Below are positions 1-11,150 of a stretch of DNA of 64,000 nt, one piece after another. The DNA lies in NCBI GenBank assembly GCA_030180135.1, contig CM058236.1, positions 7,151,357-7,215,356 of the forward strand, in the 5' to 3' direction. Within the stretch, counting starts at the first letter, position 1. The number at the start of each line of letters is the position of its first letter. Made by a program: the position numbers and the translations under genes. Under the pieces are notes generated by a model. That model saw only the letters and a list, made by a program, of their open reading frames with translations. It had not been told where the DNA came from and made no database searches. Source of the stretch: Orychophragmus violaceus. Lineage: Eukaryota > Streptophyta > Magnoliopsida > Brassicales > Brassicaceae.

Positions 1-2366
1 CGTCGATGGTTGGTCTCTTCACCAGTTTGTCCATATCAAAACTCATCTTCAGATCACCCACATTCAGAATTATTCTACCTCCTTGGCAGTCAATCATCGC
101 ACCAGCAGTAGCTAAGAAAGGCCTGCCCAAAATCAGTGGATCCTTTGGTTCCTCTCCATACTGCAGAACCACAAAATCAGTGGGTATCACACATTGGCCA
201 ATCATTATAGGTACATCCTCCAATAATCCTTCGGGAATTCTGATCGTTCTATCTGCCAAAACCAGTGATATCCTAGTGGGTATAAAATCAGTCATTCCGA
301 GCCTCTTGGCAACTGAGAAAGGCATAAGATTCACACTGGAACCAAGATCACATAGGGACCTTTCGAACCTTTCCCTGTAGATAGCACAATCCAACACAAA
401 GCTTCCTGGATCTTTCAACTTCTCAGGAATTCTGCCTTGAATTACTGCACTACACACCTCGCTGATCATCATTACACTCTCCTCATTAGACCACTTTCCA
501 GCAATTAAATCCTTAAGACATCTCTTCATCACAGGAGAAGTCTCCATAGAGTCAATCAAAGGCACTTCGACTTTCACCTTTCTAATAAACTCTTGGCACT
601 TTGCGTACTGCCTATCATTCTTAGCTTTTTTGGGATTCTTTGGATAAGGTACTTTAGGCTTGTAAACCCTCTCGGTCGACTGTTTCGGTTTCTCTGGTCT
701 TGAACTCTCTGCAGTCGCCTTGTGTCGATCGTCACTGGTGTTGTATCGATCGTTTCTAGGCGACTTTGTTACGACAGGTTCTTTGTTTTCGCTTTGCATC
801 GACCGTTGCTGAGTGGCGTCGATCGATGCATTGCGAATATCACGGATCTCATCTTCCAATTCTTCAATTTCCACGAGCTCTTCGACACTCAACTGCTTTT
901 TCTTGCCATGCAGTAGCTCCTTACCACTTCTCAATGTTACTGCATTGCATTGATACTTGGGATTAGCATCAGCTCGCCCTGGGAGATATCCATCTTCCCT
1001 CTGAGCATATCCAGCAGTTCTTGCAACTCTAGCGTCAAGCTCCTTCATGTGTGCGCTCAGGTGTTCAAACTTCCCGTTCAGATCCTCATAGACAGTACCT
1101 ATCTTCTTATCGAGGTCTGCAGCATTCTTAGTCTGACCCTTCAGCAGCTGTTCCATCATTGCCTCCAACTTACTCTCATGAGCAGTGGCTGCAGGAGGAG
1201 TCTGATAAGATGAAGATCCATAGGTTCTCTGAGTACCTTGTCCAAAAGGTTTTTGAAAACCACTAGTCTGTCCAAAGCTAGCTGAGTTCTGATTGCCTGT
1301 GAAGGCACTCTTTTGTCCTCCATTGAAGAACATGTTTCCCTGCTGATTACCAAATCTATTACCTTGAAAACCAGATCCTCCAATGTAATTCACATCTTCT
1401 TCCTGAGTGTCCTCCTCAGTCTGAATTACCTCAACATCTTGGGCAAAGTGGACAGCTTTCTTACCAGCTAGAAGATTACAAACTGTGTCCAGCTTAGATC
1501 TAATATCAGCAATCTCCAAATTCTCTTCCTTTCCACCAGATCTCTTCCTCCTCTCATCAGTAGTCTTGAAACTGTTGCTGCTCACTAAGTTATCAATCAA
1601 CTGCTTAGCTTGAGCAGGAGTCCTAGTGTTAAAGTTGGCATTGCTAGAGTTGTCCAACGCAGTCTGATATGGAAGATCTATGCCTCTAAAGAAGATGCCT
1701 AAAAGTGTTACCTCAGTGAATCCATGGTGTGGGCAGTCACGTTGGTATTTCTTGAATCTCATCCAGGCAGTCTTAAGTGGCTCAGTAGGACCTTGGGAAA
1801 AGGTGAGTATGTCCTGTCTGGACTGATCGGAACGTGCATCATCGTAGAAGTGACGCAGGAACTCACTCTTCAGGGCTGCCCAAGTGTCAAACTGCCCAGG
1901 TGGCAGCTGCTTCATCCATGCAACAGCGTCTCCAGCGAGACTGTATGGAAAGAGCTTGAGAAACAGATAATCCTGGCATACTCCATCATACTTCATGCCA
2001 GTGATTATGTCCTCAAACTGATCAATGTGATCCATAGGCTGCTCCGACGGATGACCATGGAAATCATTCTGCTTCATCAGCGAGTAGTAGATGGTTTTGA
2101 TCTCAAAATCATTCCTCTCAAAACCAGGCATCACAAGAGCTGACCGGTTTGCATGAAACTCATCCGGTCTGTTGTAGTCAGCTAAAGTCCTCTCATGGAC
2201 TATCATCTGTCTATTTCGGTTCTGTCCTTGGCCTTGGTTCTGCGGCTGCAGTTCAGGTTCCTCAACCTCAGGGATCTCACGTCCCTCAGCATCAATCCTA
2301 TGCCCAGCAGCATTGTATGGATTGTTATCTCGGTCCCTCAGGGTACCTTGAGCATCAGGCATTATG
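1..2366 (-). CDS. Element B gag-protease polyprotein, main part, open to the left edge
   Basis: The minus strand is open through this segment as far as I can translate by eye. It encodes the gypsy gag domain (roughly 2150-1700), a Q/N/G-rich linker (near 1380-1200), a basic stretch containing AVTLRSGKE (near 930), and a clade-type aspartic protease with SLCDLGSSVNLMP (near 350) and ILGRPFLA (near 120). DLG replaces the usual DSG/DTG of retropepsins, as in other copies here. No CCHC zinc knuckle is visible. The N-terminus is displaced to 8993-9070 and 16596-16650 by nested insertions. The frame runs off base 1, where the homologous element J continues into reverse transcriptase, so B may be a full-length autonomous element. 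Confidence 0.8.
713..830. repeat. Two paired CGATCG modules inside B gag-protease linker
   Basis: CGATCG at 726 and 747 (21 bp apart) is flanked by GTCGC and GGCGAC. A second pair, CGACCG at 800 and CGATCG at 820, is 20 bp apart. On the coding strand the first pair reads as NDR/DDR and the second as SIDA then QRS, so different reading frames are used within one protein. Confidence 0.75.
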
Positions 2367-2371
2367 ATTAC

Positions 2372-3568
2372 TGATAGGTCAAGAATTAATCCCTATACTA
2401 AACTGCAAGTGTACAGCAATGTCAAAGTAGTATATAGGGTTATCGAATCCACAGGGACACTTGGTCTCAAGAGAATCAAACTGTAGGGAATGAATACTAG
2501 AAATAAGCAATGTGATTGTATTGAAAACAGTGCAAGAAAGTAAATCAGTAGCAGAGATTATTGGTTGTGAAAGCAAGTAATTAAAAGCGTCAAACCTAGG
2601 GTATTCTCAGGAAATCAGACTAGCAGACAGTTCATTCAGCAAGGATCTAATTAAGCACAGTTCTAGAACTCAAAACACAGATATAGAATTAACCAAATTC
2701 CTTTGCGATAATTCTCTAAGTCTAAGTGCAGCAAACCAAACTTCCGTTTGCGAGAACTAACAGATTAAACTAGCAATAAGTCCAAGTTTGATATGTTCAC
2801 AATTATCCTAAACCAAACTTTCGTTTGCGCAAAGTTTAATTGCCCAATTTAATTAATTCTGGTTCCTAAACCCCACTTCCGTGACGTATTTAGCAACCTA
2901 AGATCTAGATTCTAATTGATCAGGTTAGAACTAGCTTTAAGCACAATTAAATTGAAGAACAGATATAGTTTGAATCCTTAACTGAAATTGAACAAGTCTA
3001 GCAAGTCATGAAATCCTATGTGAGAAACCCTAAGTCTAACTAGGAATCTACTCAGACATAGATAATGAAAACATGATCATATGATAAGTAAATTGCATAA
3101 AAGAATAAGAGTAAAAGGGGTTCGAAATCTTCTCCAAATACAGATGATGAATTAGGTTCAGATCGGCCCCAAAAGCTCTAAAAATCCTCTGCTCTTAATT
3201 ATAAAGTATATCTAATAAAAACTCTAAAAACTCTATTATATGGGCATAATCTCGGATGGGGCTTCTGTGTAAATACTGGAACTATCTTGGGCTTCTTTGT
3301 AAATCTTCAATACTTGTCAAACCGACGTGTACGGCCCATCTCGCGACTGCATCGATCGATGCTTTGAGTGCAACGATCGATGCATGATCAATTATACGAA
3401 CAGTGAGTTAAGCTCTCGGCCAAAACATCCCAAAAATCCCAAAATGCTCCAAATATCTCCAATTAGCTCCAATCCTGATTTAACCTGTAAAAGACTCTAA
3501 ACAAAGACAAAAGACACTAAAACACATCTATATCATGGTCTAAAATGGGTAAAAACCATGATATATCA
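2372..3568 (-). repeat. Element A 3' LTR
   Basis: 1197 bp, TG...CA ends on the minus strand (TGATATATCA start, ACCTATCA end). Contains a CGATCG pair at 3353 and 3374 (21 bp). Near-identical to 7796-8992. Confidence 0.93.
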
Positions 3569-3583
3569 ACTCCCCCACACTTA
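3569..3583 (-). promoter_or_regulatory. Element A polypurine tract
   Basis: Minus-strand TAAGTGTGGGGGAGT lies directly against the 3' LTR, the position of the plus-strand primer. Two further near-copies lie upstream at about 3741-3755 and 4501-4515. Confidence 0.85.
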
Positions 3584-4931
3584 GCCTTTGCTTGCCCTCA
3601 AGCAAAACATAGAACTAAAACATGGTGAAGAGGTTTGAAAACTCTTCAGAAACTCATTTCATCTTAGAAGCTACAATACTCAGATTCCCCTTAGTAAACC
3701 ACTGAAAGAATCAATCACAGGATATCAAGACCAACATGTACTTCCCCCACACTTAGCAACTGTCCTAGGTAAACTCCACAATCACATTCAAGCATTCAAA
3801 TTCTCCCTACTGACTTCTGCAAGTATTTAAGTGCGGTCTCACCTAAGGAGTATCGATCTAAAGGCACATGGATTCTTACCTTGCCAGCTCTAGACCACCA
3901 TACTATCTTTCTCTAGTCCCTTTCTTCTCTTTCCTTTCTTTAACAACTGATTTTTCCCCACTGGGTATCATTTTATTTTTTTTATCAGTGTTCTTCCCGT
4001 TATGGGGTGTACTTTGGACACATTCCATGGATCACATGAGAGATAATAGTGTTTGCTACTATTCCCATGACCACTTCGGAGTTACTAACTCATCCTCAGT
4101 TTATTATCTTTTTTTTTTTTTTACTTTATAGAAGGGGAGAAGGGGACTAAATAGGACAGGTTTACAGGCTGTGTCAGAACTAACAGGGAATCCGACATAA
4201 AGTATACCAAGCCCTTAGGTGAGAAAATCTAAGTCAGTATTAGGGGTGAAGTCAGTAAAGGATCCTCTGGTACCTGAAGTGATATGGGTGTTCCCAGTAG
4301 GTTGATCCGTGTCTGGGTTTTCTAATAGTCAGAGATAGATCCTGCAACTTCATCCCAATGGTTACTTAAGTTCCTGCAAGTTTTGTAAATCTCCTCAGAA
4401 AATCATAGTTTCTTACTTAAACAGTTTTGACTCAATAAAACAAAAAATTTTGAAATACGGACTGACTCTTAAGAAAACAGAAAGATAAACGTCAGTAGCA
4501 CCTCCCCCACACTTAAGACACACTGTCCCCAGTAGTGTCCAGCGAAGGATCGGTAAAAAGAAAATAAAAATTGAAAAGGTGAAATTATGTCTGTCGGGTT
4601 ACCTCTGTCGCACGAGCAACGACCGTTGCACTATGTGCATCGACCGTTACTTGGCGATTTTTCGTGTATAGTCGATCGTTGCTCAGGACCACAACGATCG
4701 CTGCAATGCGATTCCTTTCGTCTTGTGACGATCGATGCAGAAATGCATCGATCGCTGCACTGCGATTTAATTCGAGACCTGCAAACATGACTGCACCAGA
4801 AACAAAAACAAACGTAAAATTCTAACAAAAACACCAAAAATTAAAAAGAAAAACACCAGTACCTAATGGTGGGTTGCCTCCCACCCAGCGCTTGTTTAAG
4901 GTCAATAGCTTGACCGGACGCGCAAGATCTT
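3584..4931 (-). other. Element A 3' noncoding region with extra PPT-like tracts and CGATCG modules
   Basis: About 1.35 kb between the gag-protease stop and the PPT with no conserved enzyme. It holds two PPT-like tracts (3741-3755, 4501-4515), a poly-T/poly-A patch near 4110-4130, and module pairs at 4620/4641 (21 bp), 4673/4695 (22 bp) and 4729/4749 (20 bp). The same layout recurs in D, G and H. Confidence 0.7.
4631..4837 (-). CDS. Small ORF with hydrophobic N-terminus in element A 3' region (doubtful)
   Basis: A 68-residue frame beginning MVFLLEFYVCFCFWC, matched by a 74-residue frame at 23943-24167 in element D with the same start and length range. The first 15-20 residues are hydrophobic and Cys/Phe-rich; the rest translates the CGATCG modules. 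Conservation may only reflect shared noncoding DNA, since the two copies are related along their whole length. No known family is recognised. Confidence 0.2.
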   Translation of the reverse strand: MVFLLEFYVCFCFWCSHVCRSRIKSQCSDRCISASIVTRRKESHCSDRCGPEQRSTIHEKSPSNGRCT

Positions 4932-7520
4932 TCAAGTGCCAGCAGATCCTGACAGAGACTTTTTCTGTCTCTGATCAAGTCTCCTCATCCATGGCGGAGA
5001 ATAGGCTGCTGCAGAATGCTTCAGTCCAAGAAAAGATGGAGTAAAATGCGCTCCAGGATCTATTATCACAGTCTCATTCAGCTGCTCATCATCTGCTTCC
5101 AAGATCTTGAAAGTCTGTCCATCTATCAGTGGCTTCCGCAGCTTCTCCATCTCATATCGCAGTGTCTCATCTCCCAGGTGGAGGTCTATTAGACTCTGTC
5201 TAACATCAATCACAGCTCCTGCTGTAGCCAAGAATGGTCTCCCAAGCAATAAAGCTTCATCCGGATCGCAGGCATATTTCAGCACAAGGAAGTCCGTTGG
5301 AACTAAGTAGTTTCCAACTCTTACCGGAATATCCATAAGGAGTCCTTCAGGAACTCGCATGGACTGATCAGCTAGGATAAGACGTGTCCTAGTAGGAGCA
5401 AAATCCAACATACCCAGCTCCTTTGCCACAGAGTAAGGCATTATGCTTCCAGCAGCTCCTAAATCACACAGAGAACGCCTAAAACTATCTTCAAAGATAG
5501 AACAATCAAGTACAAAGACTCCAGGATCAGGCAGTTTCTTTGGGACCTTAGTTAACAGAACATCACTAATATGCTGAGGAACTACTATCACCCATTCTCT
5601 CAGCTCTTCATCTAATGGCAACATCTTGTTCAAATATTTCTGAACACATGGATGATAAGGTGGATCATCAGATGATGGAATTTCTTCCAAGTCTTCACCA
5701 CTCTTTTCTAGCCTTTTCAGCTCTTCAATCTCTTGTTTAATCACTTCAGACACCTTGGGACAGTGCCAAATAGCTCGTGCATAAACATCCTCTGGAGTGA
5801 TTTCAGACGTATCAGGGAATAGGCGGGCTAGTTCTGCATCAATCTCATTTTCATCCCACGGATTCTCTGCTTGTTCACGACCTGCATCGATCGATGCCAG
5901 ATGTGTATCGATCGTTGCATCGCGATCATCATAACTTCCACCCGAGAGTTTTTCACAGAAATCCGAAAATTCTTCCTCAGTCACCAACTCAGCTGTACTT
6001 AGCTCAAATTTCTCCCCTAGATAAGATCCATCATTAATCAGTACAGACCAGGCCTTAATATGAGTGTCTGCAACTCCTTTCCCTTTCAGTGAGCTGGACA
6101 TCTGATTCACCTGAGTGTCCAACTGCTTCATGTGAGTGCTCAATGTCTCAAACTTCCCATTGAGGTCCTGATAGACAGCGTCCAGCTTCTTGTTGTTGTC
6201 TACAGAGAGCTTGGTTTGACTTTCCATCAGTTGCTCCATCATAGCCTCCATTTTGCTCTCATGGGCCGTAGGTGCAGGAGGAGTCTGATAGGATGTAGAT
6301 CCATAGGTTCTCTGATTACCCTGTCCATAGGTCTTTTGAAAACCACCAGATTGTCCTCCATTTGAGAATCTGTTCCCCTGTTGATTGTTAAATCTATTAC
6401 CTTGGAAACCGGAACCTCCTATGAAATTCACATCTTCTTCCTGAGTGTCCTCCTCAGTCTGAATCACCTCTACATCTTGGGCAAAGTGGACAGCTTTTTT
6501 ACTTGTCAGAAGATTGTAAACTGTGTCCAATCTGGATCTTATGTTAGCTATATCAGAATTCTCTACGGTTCCACCAGATTTCTTCCTCCTTTCATCCATT
6601 GTTTTGCAACTATTGCTGCCAATCAGGTTCTCTATCAACCGTTTAGCTTGTGTAGGAGTTCTGGTGCTGAAATTAGCATCACTGGAATTATCCAAAGCAG
6701 TCTGATAAGGGAGATCTATGCCTCTGAAGAAAATACCTATCAGCTGTACTTCTGTGAATCCATGGTGTGGACAATCACGCTGATATTGCTTAAATCTCAT
6801 CCATGCGGTTGTCAAAGGCTCCACAGCTCCTTGGGAAAAAGTAAGTATGTCCTGTCTGGACTGATCTGAGCGCGCAGCGTCGTAGAAGTGACGCAGGAAC
6901 TCACTCTTTAAGGCTGCCCAAGTAGTATACTGACCAGGTGCCAGTTGTCTCAGCCATGCACTAGCGTCTCCAGCAAGACTGTGCGGAAATAGCTTAAGGA
7001 ACAGATAGTCCGGGCATACTCCTTCATACTTCATGCCAGTGACTATGTCCTCAAACTTGTCAATGTGATCCATAGGCTGCTCTGATTGAAGACCATGAAA
7101 AGCAATCTGCCTCATCAGTTGGTAGTAGATAGTTTTTACCTCAAAATCATTCCTTTCAAAAGCAGGAAGCACTAGAGCTGCTCGGTTTGCATGAAACTCA
7201 TCAGGTCTATTGTAATCAGCTAGTGTCCTCTCATGAACTACCATCTCTCTACCTTGAGCTCGATCTTGCGGTTGTTGCTCAGGTTCAGGGGGATCAGGGA
7301 TGACATTCCCTTCAGCATCAACCCGATGCCCAGCAGCATTGTACGGGTTGTTATCTTGGTCCCTCAGGGTACCTTCAGCATCTGGTATCAAGATCAGACG
7401 TTCTCGAACCATTCTCTCTCTCTTTTCTCTTCTGATAGTCCTCTCTAGACGTCCAAGTTCTTCTAGGTTGAGATTAACTAAGCTCGAGTTCGGATTACTT
7501 CGAGTGTTCTGCGTTGGCAT
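4932..7520 (-). CDS. Element A gag-protease protein
   Basis: Single intact frame of about 862 residues. Order: charged N-terminus; gypsy gag (capsid) domain around residues 100-290, with WLRQLAPGQYTTWAALKSEF; Q/N/G-rich linker around 375-420; a stretch encoded by a CGATCG pair (near residue 540); then an aspartic protease with SLCDLGAAGS around residue 685 and LLLGRPFLA downstream. It ends with a conserved tail containing YSPPWMRRL. No zinc knuckle, RT or integrase is present. The frame extends 24 bases further upstream but only to a TTG; the related element D has ATG there. I therefore choose the first true ATG (MPTQN). The product would form particles and process itself, relying on a helper for reverse transcription and integration. 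Confidence 0.85.
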   Translation of the reverse strand: MPTQNTRSNPNSSLVNLNLEELGRLERTIRREKRERMVRERLILIPDAEGTLRDQDNNPYNAAGHRVDAEGNVIPDPPEPEQQPQDRAQGREMVVHERTLADYNRPDEFHANRAALVLPAFERNDFEVKTIYYQLMRQIAFHGLQSEQPMDHIDKFEDIVTGMKYEGVCPDYLFLKLFPHSLAGDASAWLRQLAPGQYTTWAALKSEFLRHFYDAARSDQSRQDILTFSQGAVEPLTTAWMRFKQYQRDCPHHGFTEVQLIGIFFRGIDLPYQTALDNSSDANFSTRTPTQAKRLIENLIGSNSCKTMDERRKKSGGTVENSDIANIRSRLDTVYNLLTSKKAVHFAQDVEVIQTEEDTQEEDVNFIGGSGFQGNRFNNQQGNRFSNGGQSGGFQKTYGQGNQRTYGSTSYQTPPAPTAHESKMEAMMEQLMESQTKLSVDNNKKLDAVYQDLNGKFETLSTHMKQLDTQVNQMSSSLKGKGVADTHIKAWSVLINDGSYLGEKFELSTAELVTEEEFSDFCEKLSGGSYDDRDATIDTHLASIDAGREQAENPWDENEIDAELARLFPDTSEITPEDVYARAIWHCPKVSEVIKQEIEELKRLEKSGEDLEEIPSSDDPPYHPCVQKYLNKMLPLDEELREWVIVVPQHISDVLLTKVPKKLPDPGVFVLDCSIFEDSFRRSLCDLGAAGSIMPYSVAKELGMLDFAPTRTRLILADQSMRVPEGLLMDIPVRVGNYLVPTDFLVLKYACDPDEALLLGRPFLATAGAVIDVRQSLIDLHLGDETLRYEMEKLRKPLIDGQTFKILEADDEQLNETVIIDPGAHFTPSFLGLKHSAAAYSPPWMRRLDQRQKKSLSGSAGT
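5880..5925. repeat. CGATCG pair in element A gag linker
   Basis: CGATCG at 5888 and 5909, exactly 21 bp apart, followed by TCGCG. Coding frame reads TIDT and SIDA. Confidence 0.75.
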
Positions 7521-7540
7521 AAACTGTCTGTAATCGTCCA

Positions 7541-7660
7541 GCAACGATCGATGCTATCAGTGCAACGATCGGTTCAATCTCAAATCGCTCAGCAACGATC
7601 GATGCAAGGGTGCAACGATCGACGCAAGGCGAAATTCGTACCTGCGACAGAGAGAAACAG
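7541..7660. repeat. Element A leader: two CGATCG pairs and polypyrimidine/GCAG tract
   Basis: Pairs at 7545/7566 (21 bp) and 7596/7616 (20 bp), the second bracketed by ATCGC and GCGAAAT. On the minus strand the array is preceded by a pyrimidine-rich run ending CTGTCGCAGGTAC (near 7640-7655), which resembles a 3' splice site. Confidence 0.7.
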
Positions 7661-7771
7661 AGAAAAGTCAGCAAAATAAAATAAATAAAATAAAAAAAAC
7701 GAAAAACAAAAACGAAAAACGAAAAATTTCTAGTAAAACCCTAAGTTCGGTCCTATTGAAGACTCTAAGAA

Positions 7772-7789
7772 TCCCCGGCAACGGCGCCA
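7772..7789 (-). promoter_or_regulatory. Element A primer binding site, tRNA-Asp type
   Basis: Minus strand TGGCGCCGTTGCCGGGGA is complementary to the 3' end of plant tRNA-Asp, a few bases inside the 5' LTR. Athila elements are known to use this primer. Confidence 0.9.
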
Positions 7790-7795
7790 AAAACT

Positions 7796-8992
7796 TGATA
7801 GGTCAAGAATTAATCCCTATACTAAACTGCAAGTGTACAGCAATGTCAAAGTAGTATATAGGGTTATCGAATCCACAGGGACACTTGGTCTCAAGAGAAT
7901 CAAACTGTAGGGAATGAATACTAGAAATAAGCAATGTGATTGTATTGAAAACAGTGCAAGAAAGTAAATCAGTAGCAGAGATTATTGGTTGTGAAAGCAA
8001 GTAATTAAAAGCGTCAAACCTAGGGTATTCTCAGGAAATCAGACTAGCAGACAGTTCATTCAGCAAGGATCTAATTAAGCACAGTTCTAGAACTCAAAAC
8101 ACAGATATAGAATTAACCAAATTCCTTTGCGATAATTCTCTAAGTCTAAGTGCAGCAAACCAAACTTCCGTTTGCGAGAACTAACAGATTAAACTAGCAA
8201 TAAGTCCAAGTTTGATATGTTCACAATTATCCTAAACCAAACTTTCGTTTGCGCAAAGTTTAATTGCCCAATTTAATTAATTCTGGTTCCTAAACCCCAC
8301 TTTCGTGACGTATTTAGCAACCTAAGATCTAGATTCTAATTGATCAGGTTAGAACTAGCTTTAAGCACAATTAAATTGAAGAACAGATATAGTTTGAATC
8401 CTTAACTGAAATTGAACAAGTCTAGCAAGTCATGAAATCCTATGTGAGAAACCCTAAGTCTAACTAGGAATCTACTCAGACATAGATAATGAAAACATGA
8501 TCATATGATAAGTAAATTGCATAAAAGAATAAGAGTAAAAGGGGTTCGAAATCTTCTCCAAATACAGATGATGAATTAGGTTCAGATCGGCCCCAAAAGC
8601 TCTAAAAATCCTCTGCTCTTAATTATAAAGTATATCTAATAAAAACTCTAAAAACTCTATTATATAGGCATAATCTCGGATGGGGCTTCTGTGTAAATAC
8701 TGGAACTATCTTGGGCTTCTTTGTAAATCTTCAATACTTGTCAAACCGACGTGTACGGCCCATCTCGCGACTGCATCGATCGATGCTTTGAGTGCAACGA
8801 TCGATGCATGATCAATTATACGAACAGTGAGTTAAGCTCTCGGCCAAAACATCCCAAAAATCCCAAAATGCTCCAAATATCTCCAATTAGCTCCAATCCT
8901 GATTTAACCTGTAAAAGACTCTAAACAAAGACAAAAGACACTAAAACACATCTATATCATGGTCTAAAATGGGTAAAAACCATGATATATCA
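7796..8992 (-). repeat. Element A 5' LTR
   Basis: 1197 bp, differs from 2372-3568 at two positions by eye. Contains a CGATCG pair at 8777 and 8798 (21 bp). Confidence 0.93.
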
Positions 8993-9070
8993 ATTACCTT
9001 CTGTACCACCATCCTTGCTCTTCTTTCTCTTCTGTTAGTCCTCTCTAGTCGTCCAAGTTCGTCAAGTCCG
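8993..9070 (-). CDS. Element B gag N-terminal fragment between insertions A and C
   Basis: This 78-bp island is B gag lying between the element C target duplication (9066-9070) and that of element A (8993-8997). On the minus strand it encodes an arginine-rich stretch with LGRLERT, matching the gag N-termini of A and D. Its frame connects without a shift to 16596-16650 upstream and to 1-2366 downstream. Confidence 0.75.
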
Positions 9071-9716
9071 TGTTGGGAATGTCCTGAAATCTACTGTACT
9101 ATCTCTAGAAAGTATGATAAGTGTCGAGATCAGACATAAGTCATAAATACTGGGTGATCATGATGACTTGCTAGAGTCCGCTCTTGATCTATAAGTTTAG
9201 GACTTATTACCAGTATTGTATGATCCCAAAGGGTCACACACCATAGCTAACGGGAAAGTTAAATGGAATTAATACGGTAAGATGCAAGGCATTTACTGTA
9301 TTTGTACAGAGAATTGGGCCAGACAAAATACAGTTATTTTGTCTGATTTGGGTCTTGGGCCCAAAAGCCTAATAGGCCATTAGTTTAATCACTTGGGCCC
9401 ATATAAGGGAAGAGGAGGCGCCAGGCGCCAGTAAGCCTAGCAGTCTACGATTTTCAGGTCTGGCCGTCCTCTCTCTCTCTGTTGTTCCAGCTTTGGTCTA
9501 GCAGCCTGATCCAGTAGCTTGTAAGCGTGTGGATACCTAGGAGGAGCCGGTTATCATCAGCTCTTGCAGATCTCGATATTCCTTTGATCAATCCGCTGCA
9601 ATCATAAGGTAATGATCCTGATCTGTTTATGATTCAACTGCAAATCACCTAGATCCTTGTTGATTATGTTAGGTTGTAATCTGATAATTACACCAATGAA
9701 CACACATAATCCCACA
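9071..9716 (+). repeat. Element C 5' LTR
   Basis: 646 bp, TGTTGGGAAT...CACA. Contains ATATAAG near 9400 as a possible TATA box followed by a short CT repeat near 9470. Confidence 0.92.
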
Positions 9717-9717
9717 G

Positions 9718-9729
9718 TGGTATCAGAGC
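9718..9729 (+). promoter_or_regulatory. Element C primer binding site, initiator tRNA-Met type
   Basis: TGGTATCAGAGC one base after the LTR, the standard complement of the plant initiator tRNA-Met 3' end. Confidence 0.92.
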
Positions 9730-11150
9730 CTAGGTTGTTAGGTTTTTGCTGTTTGGATCATATTTAGGTTGTTTATTAGTTTGATGAATCGATTTTATGA
9801 GTAAAATTTGATTAGAACTTGTAAAAACCCTAATATGAAAATCGCATGATCCGATTGAAACCCATCGGTATGCGATGTGATCGCCCGTGTCGATCGACGA
9901 GGGAGCGAGATATCGATCGATATGAATCGGATCGATTGCTTCTCGCTGTCCCGATGACCCGATCGCAACGAGCTGATGCACGCCGGTATCGATCGACGCA
10001 GGAGCGTGATATCGATCGATACACTGGCGAGAGATACGGTCCGCGAGTAGCCAATCGGTTCAACCGAGCTTCGCGGTTCGTTCTTCCCAAACCCGCGACA
10101 ATGAACCGATCAAACCGATTGTGGTTCATTGTCAGCTTTAGCTTAAACCGCAGGTTAGGTCAAAATTGGCTAAAACACAAGGTGTTTCTTCCTGATTTTT
10201 GACTTAACCGAACCGATCCAATTTAATTGGTGGTTCAAGCGGTTAACCCAAATCGCGATTTGCTGGAAATTATTTAATACAATTGGTATTATTTAATTTC
10301 TGGTTAAACCGGATTTAAATTCAAAATTGAATTTTAACCTAAACCGAAGGCTGGTCTAAGTTTGATTTGGTTGGACCAAATAATTTAGAGCTGGTCTGGT
10401 TTAGTAAATAACCAGTTGGATTTAGTAGTTAATTTGGTCTTGGACCAGAATTAATGAACCGACTCGGTTATGTCAAATTATTGGACCAATTGGAATTCTG
10501 TGGTCTTGGGCCAAGAATTGGGCCTTTAATTTGTGACCCAACCGAAAACTTTAATAAAATATTAAATTAGAAATTTCTATTTTTAGCATGTTTCTAGATT
10601 TAGAAAGTTTCCAAATTTAGTAAGTTTCCTGAAATGGAAAGTTTCCCAAAATAGTAATCTTCTATTTTTGGAAAGAAAACCTAAAATCCTCAAAACCAAT
10701 ATCAAGCTTGGATGTCTTGCCCAATCTTGTCAGCTACTTAACGCTTATTCAATTACAGATATGGCTTACAGTGTGAGGTGTCTGTTTTTGCGTAAGTAAA
10801 GTAGTATATAGTCACTAATTTCATTGGGAGTCCCAGACTTTAGTGATTATTTGGCTGTAAGAGATTGGTTTCCTTGACTGGGCCATCGGGAGTCCCGGGC
10901 CTTGGCCCAATCCACAACCGAGAGTTATATAGATATAACTAGCTGTGTGCATGCTTACCAAGTAAAGCTAATTCTGGGTGACGGCCAGTGGCCCACTTTG
11001 GTTTTGGTTGAACATGGGTCTCGGAATCATTGCATTCTTATGAGGTTAAACAAAGAAATTTTGAATGCAATGCGAGTTTTCTTATAAGTTATTAAGATTA
11101 CTCTTTTATGAACTAAATAACTAAAACTCTATTGTCTCATAATTTCAGCT
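9730..11150 (+). other. Element C leader (5' untranslated region)
   Basis: 1.4 kb without a convincing gene; small ORFs here look fortuitous. It holds two CGATCG pairs at 9891/9914 and 9990/10013, both 23 bp apart, and many AACCGA/CCGGTT-like repeats. It ends just before the gag ATG. Confidence 0.75.

Larger units (their letters stand above)
2372..8992 (-). mobile_element. Element A: non-autonomous gag-protease-only LTR retrotransposon (TR-GAG type)
   Basis: Complete 6.6 kb element with two 1197-bp LTRs, tRNA-Asp PBS, one gag-protease frame, PPT, and perfect 5-bp target duplication ATTAC (2367-2371 and 8993-8997). There is no reverse transcriptase, RNase H or integrase, so transposition would need enzymes in trans. 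The LTRs differ at only two positions that I found (CTTCCG/CTTTCG and TATGGG/TATAGG), so insertion was recent. It sits inside gag of element B, in the same orientation. Confidence 0.92.

Noticed and set aside
2379..2576. 65-codon ORF (-) repeated at 7803-8000
   Set aside because: Lies inside the element A LTRs, present twice only because the LTR is duplicated.
3868..4131. 87-codon hydrophobic ORF (+), matched by 24651-24914 (-) in element D
   Set aside because: It is antisense to the elements, lies in their conserved 3' noncoding DNA and ends in a poly-T run. Equal length follows from overall A/D similarity, and the H and G versions are broken.
7772..7789. tRNA-Asp gene
   Set aside because: Only the 3'-terminal complement is present next to an LTR: a primer binding site.
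9846..10202. ORFs on both strands in the element C leader
   Set aside because: They translate CGATCG modules and AACCG-rich repeats; not conserved in the element E leader.
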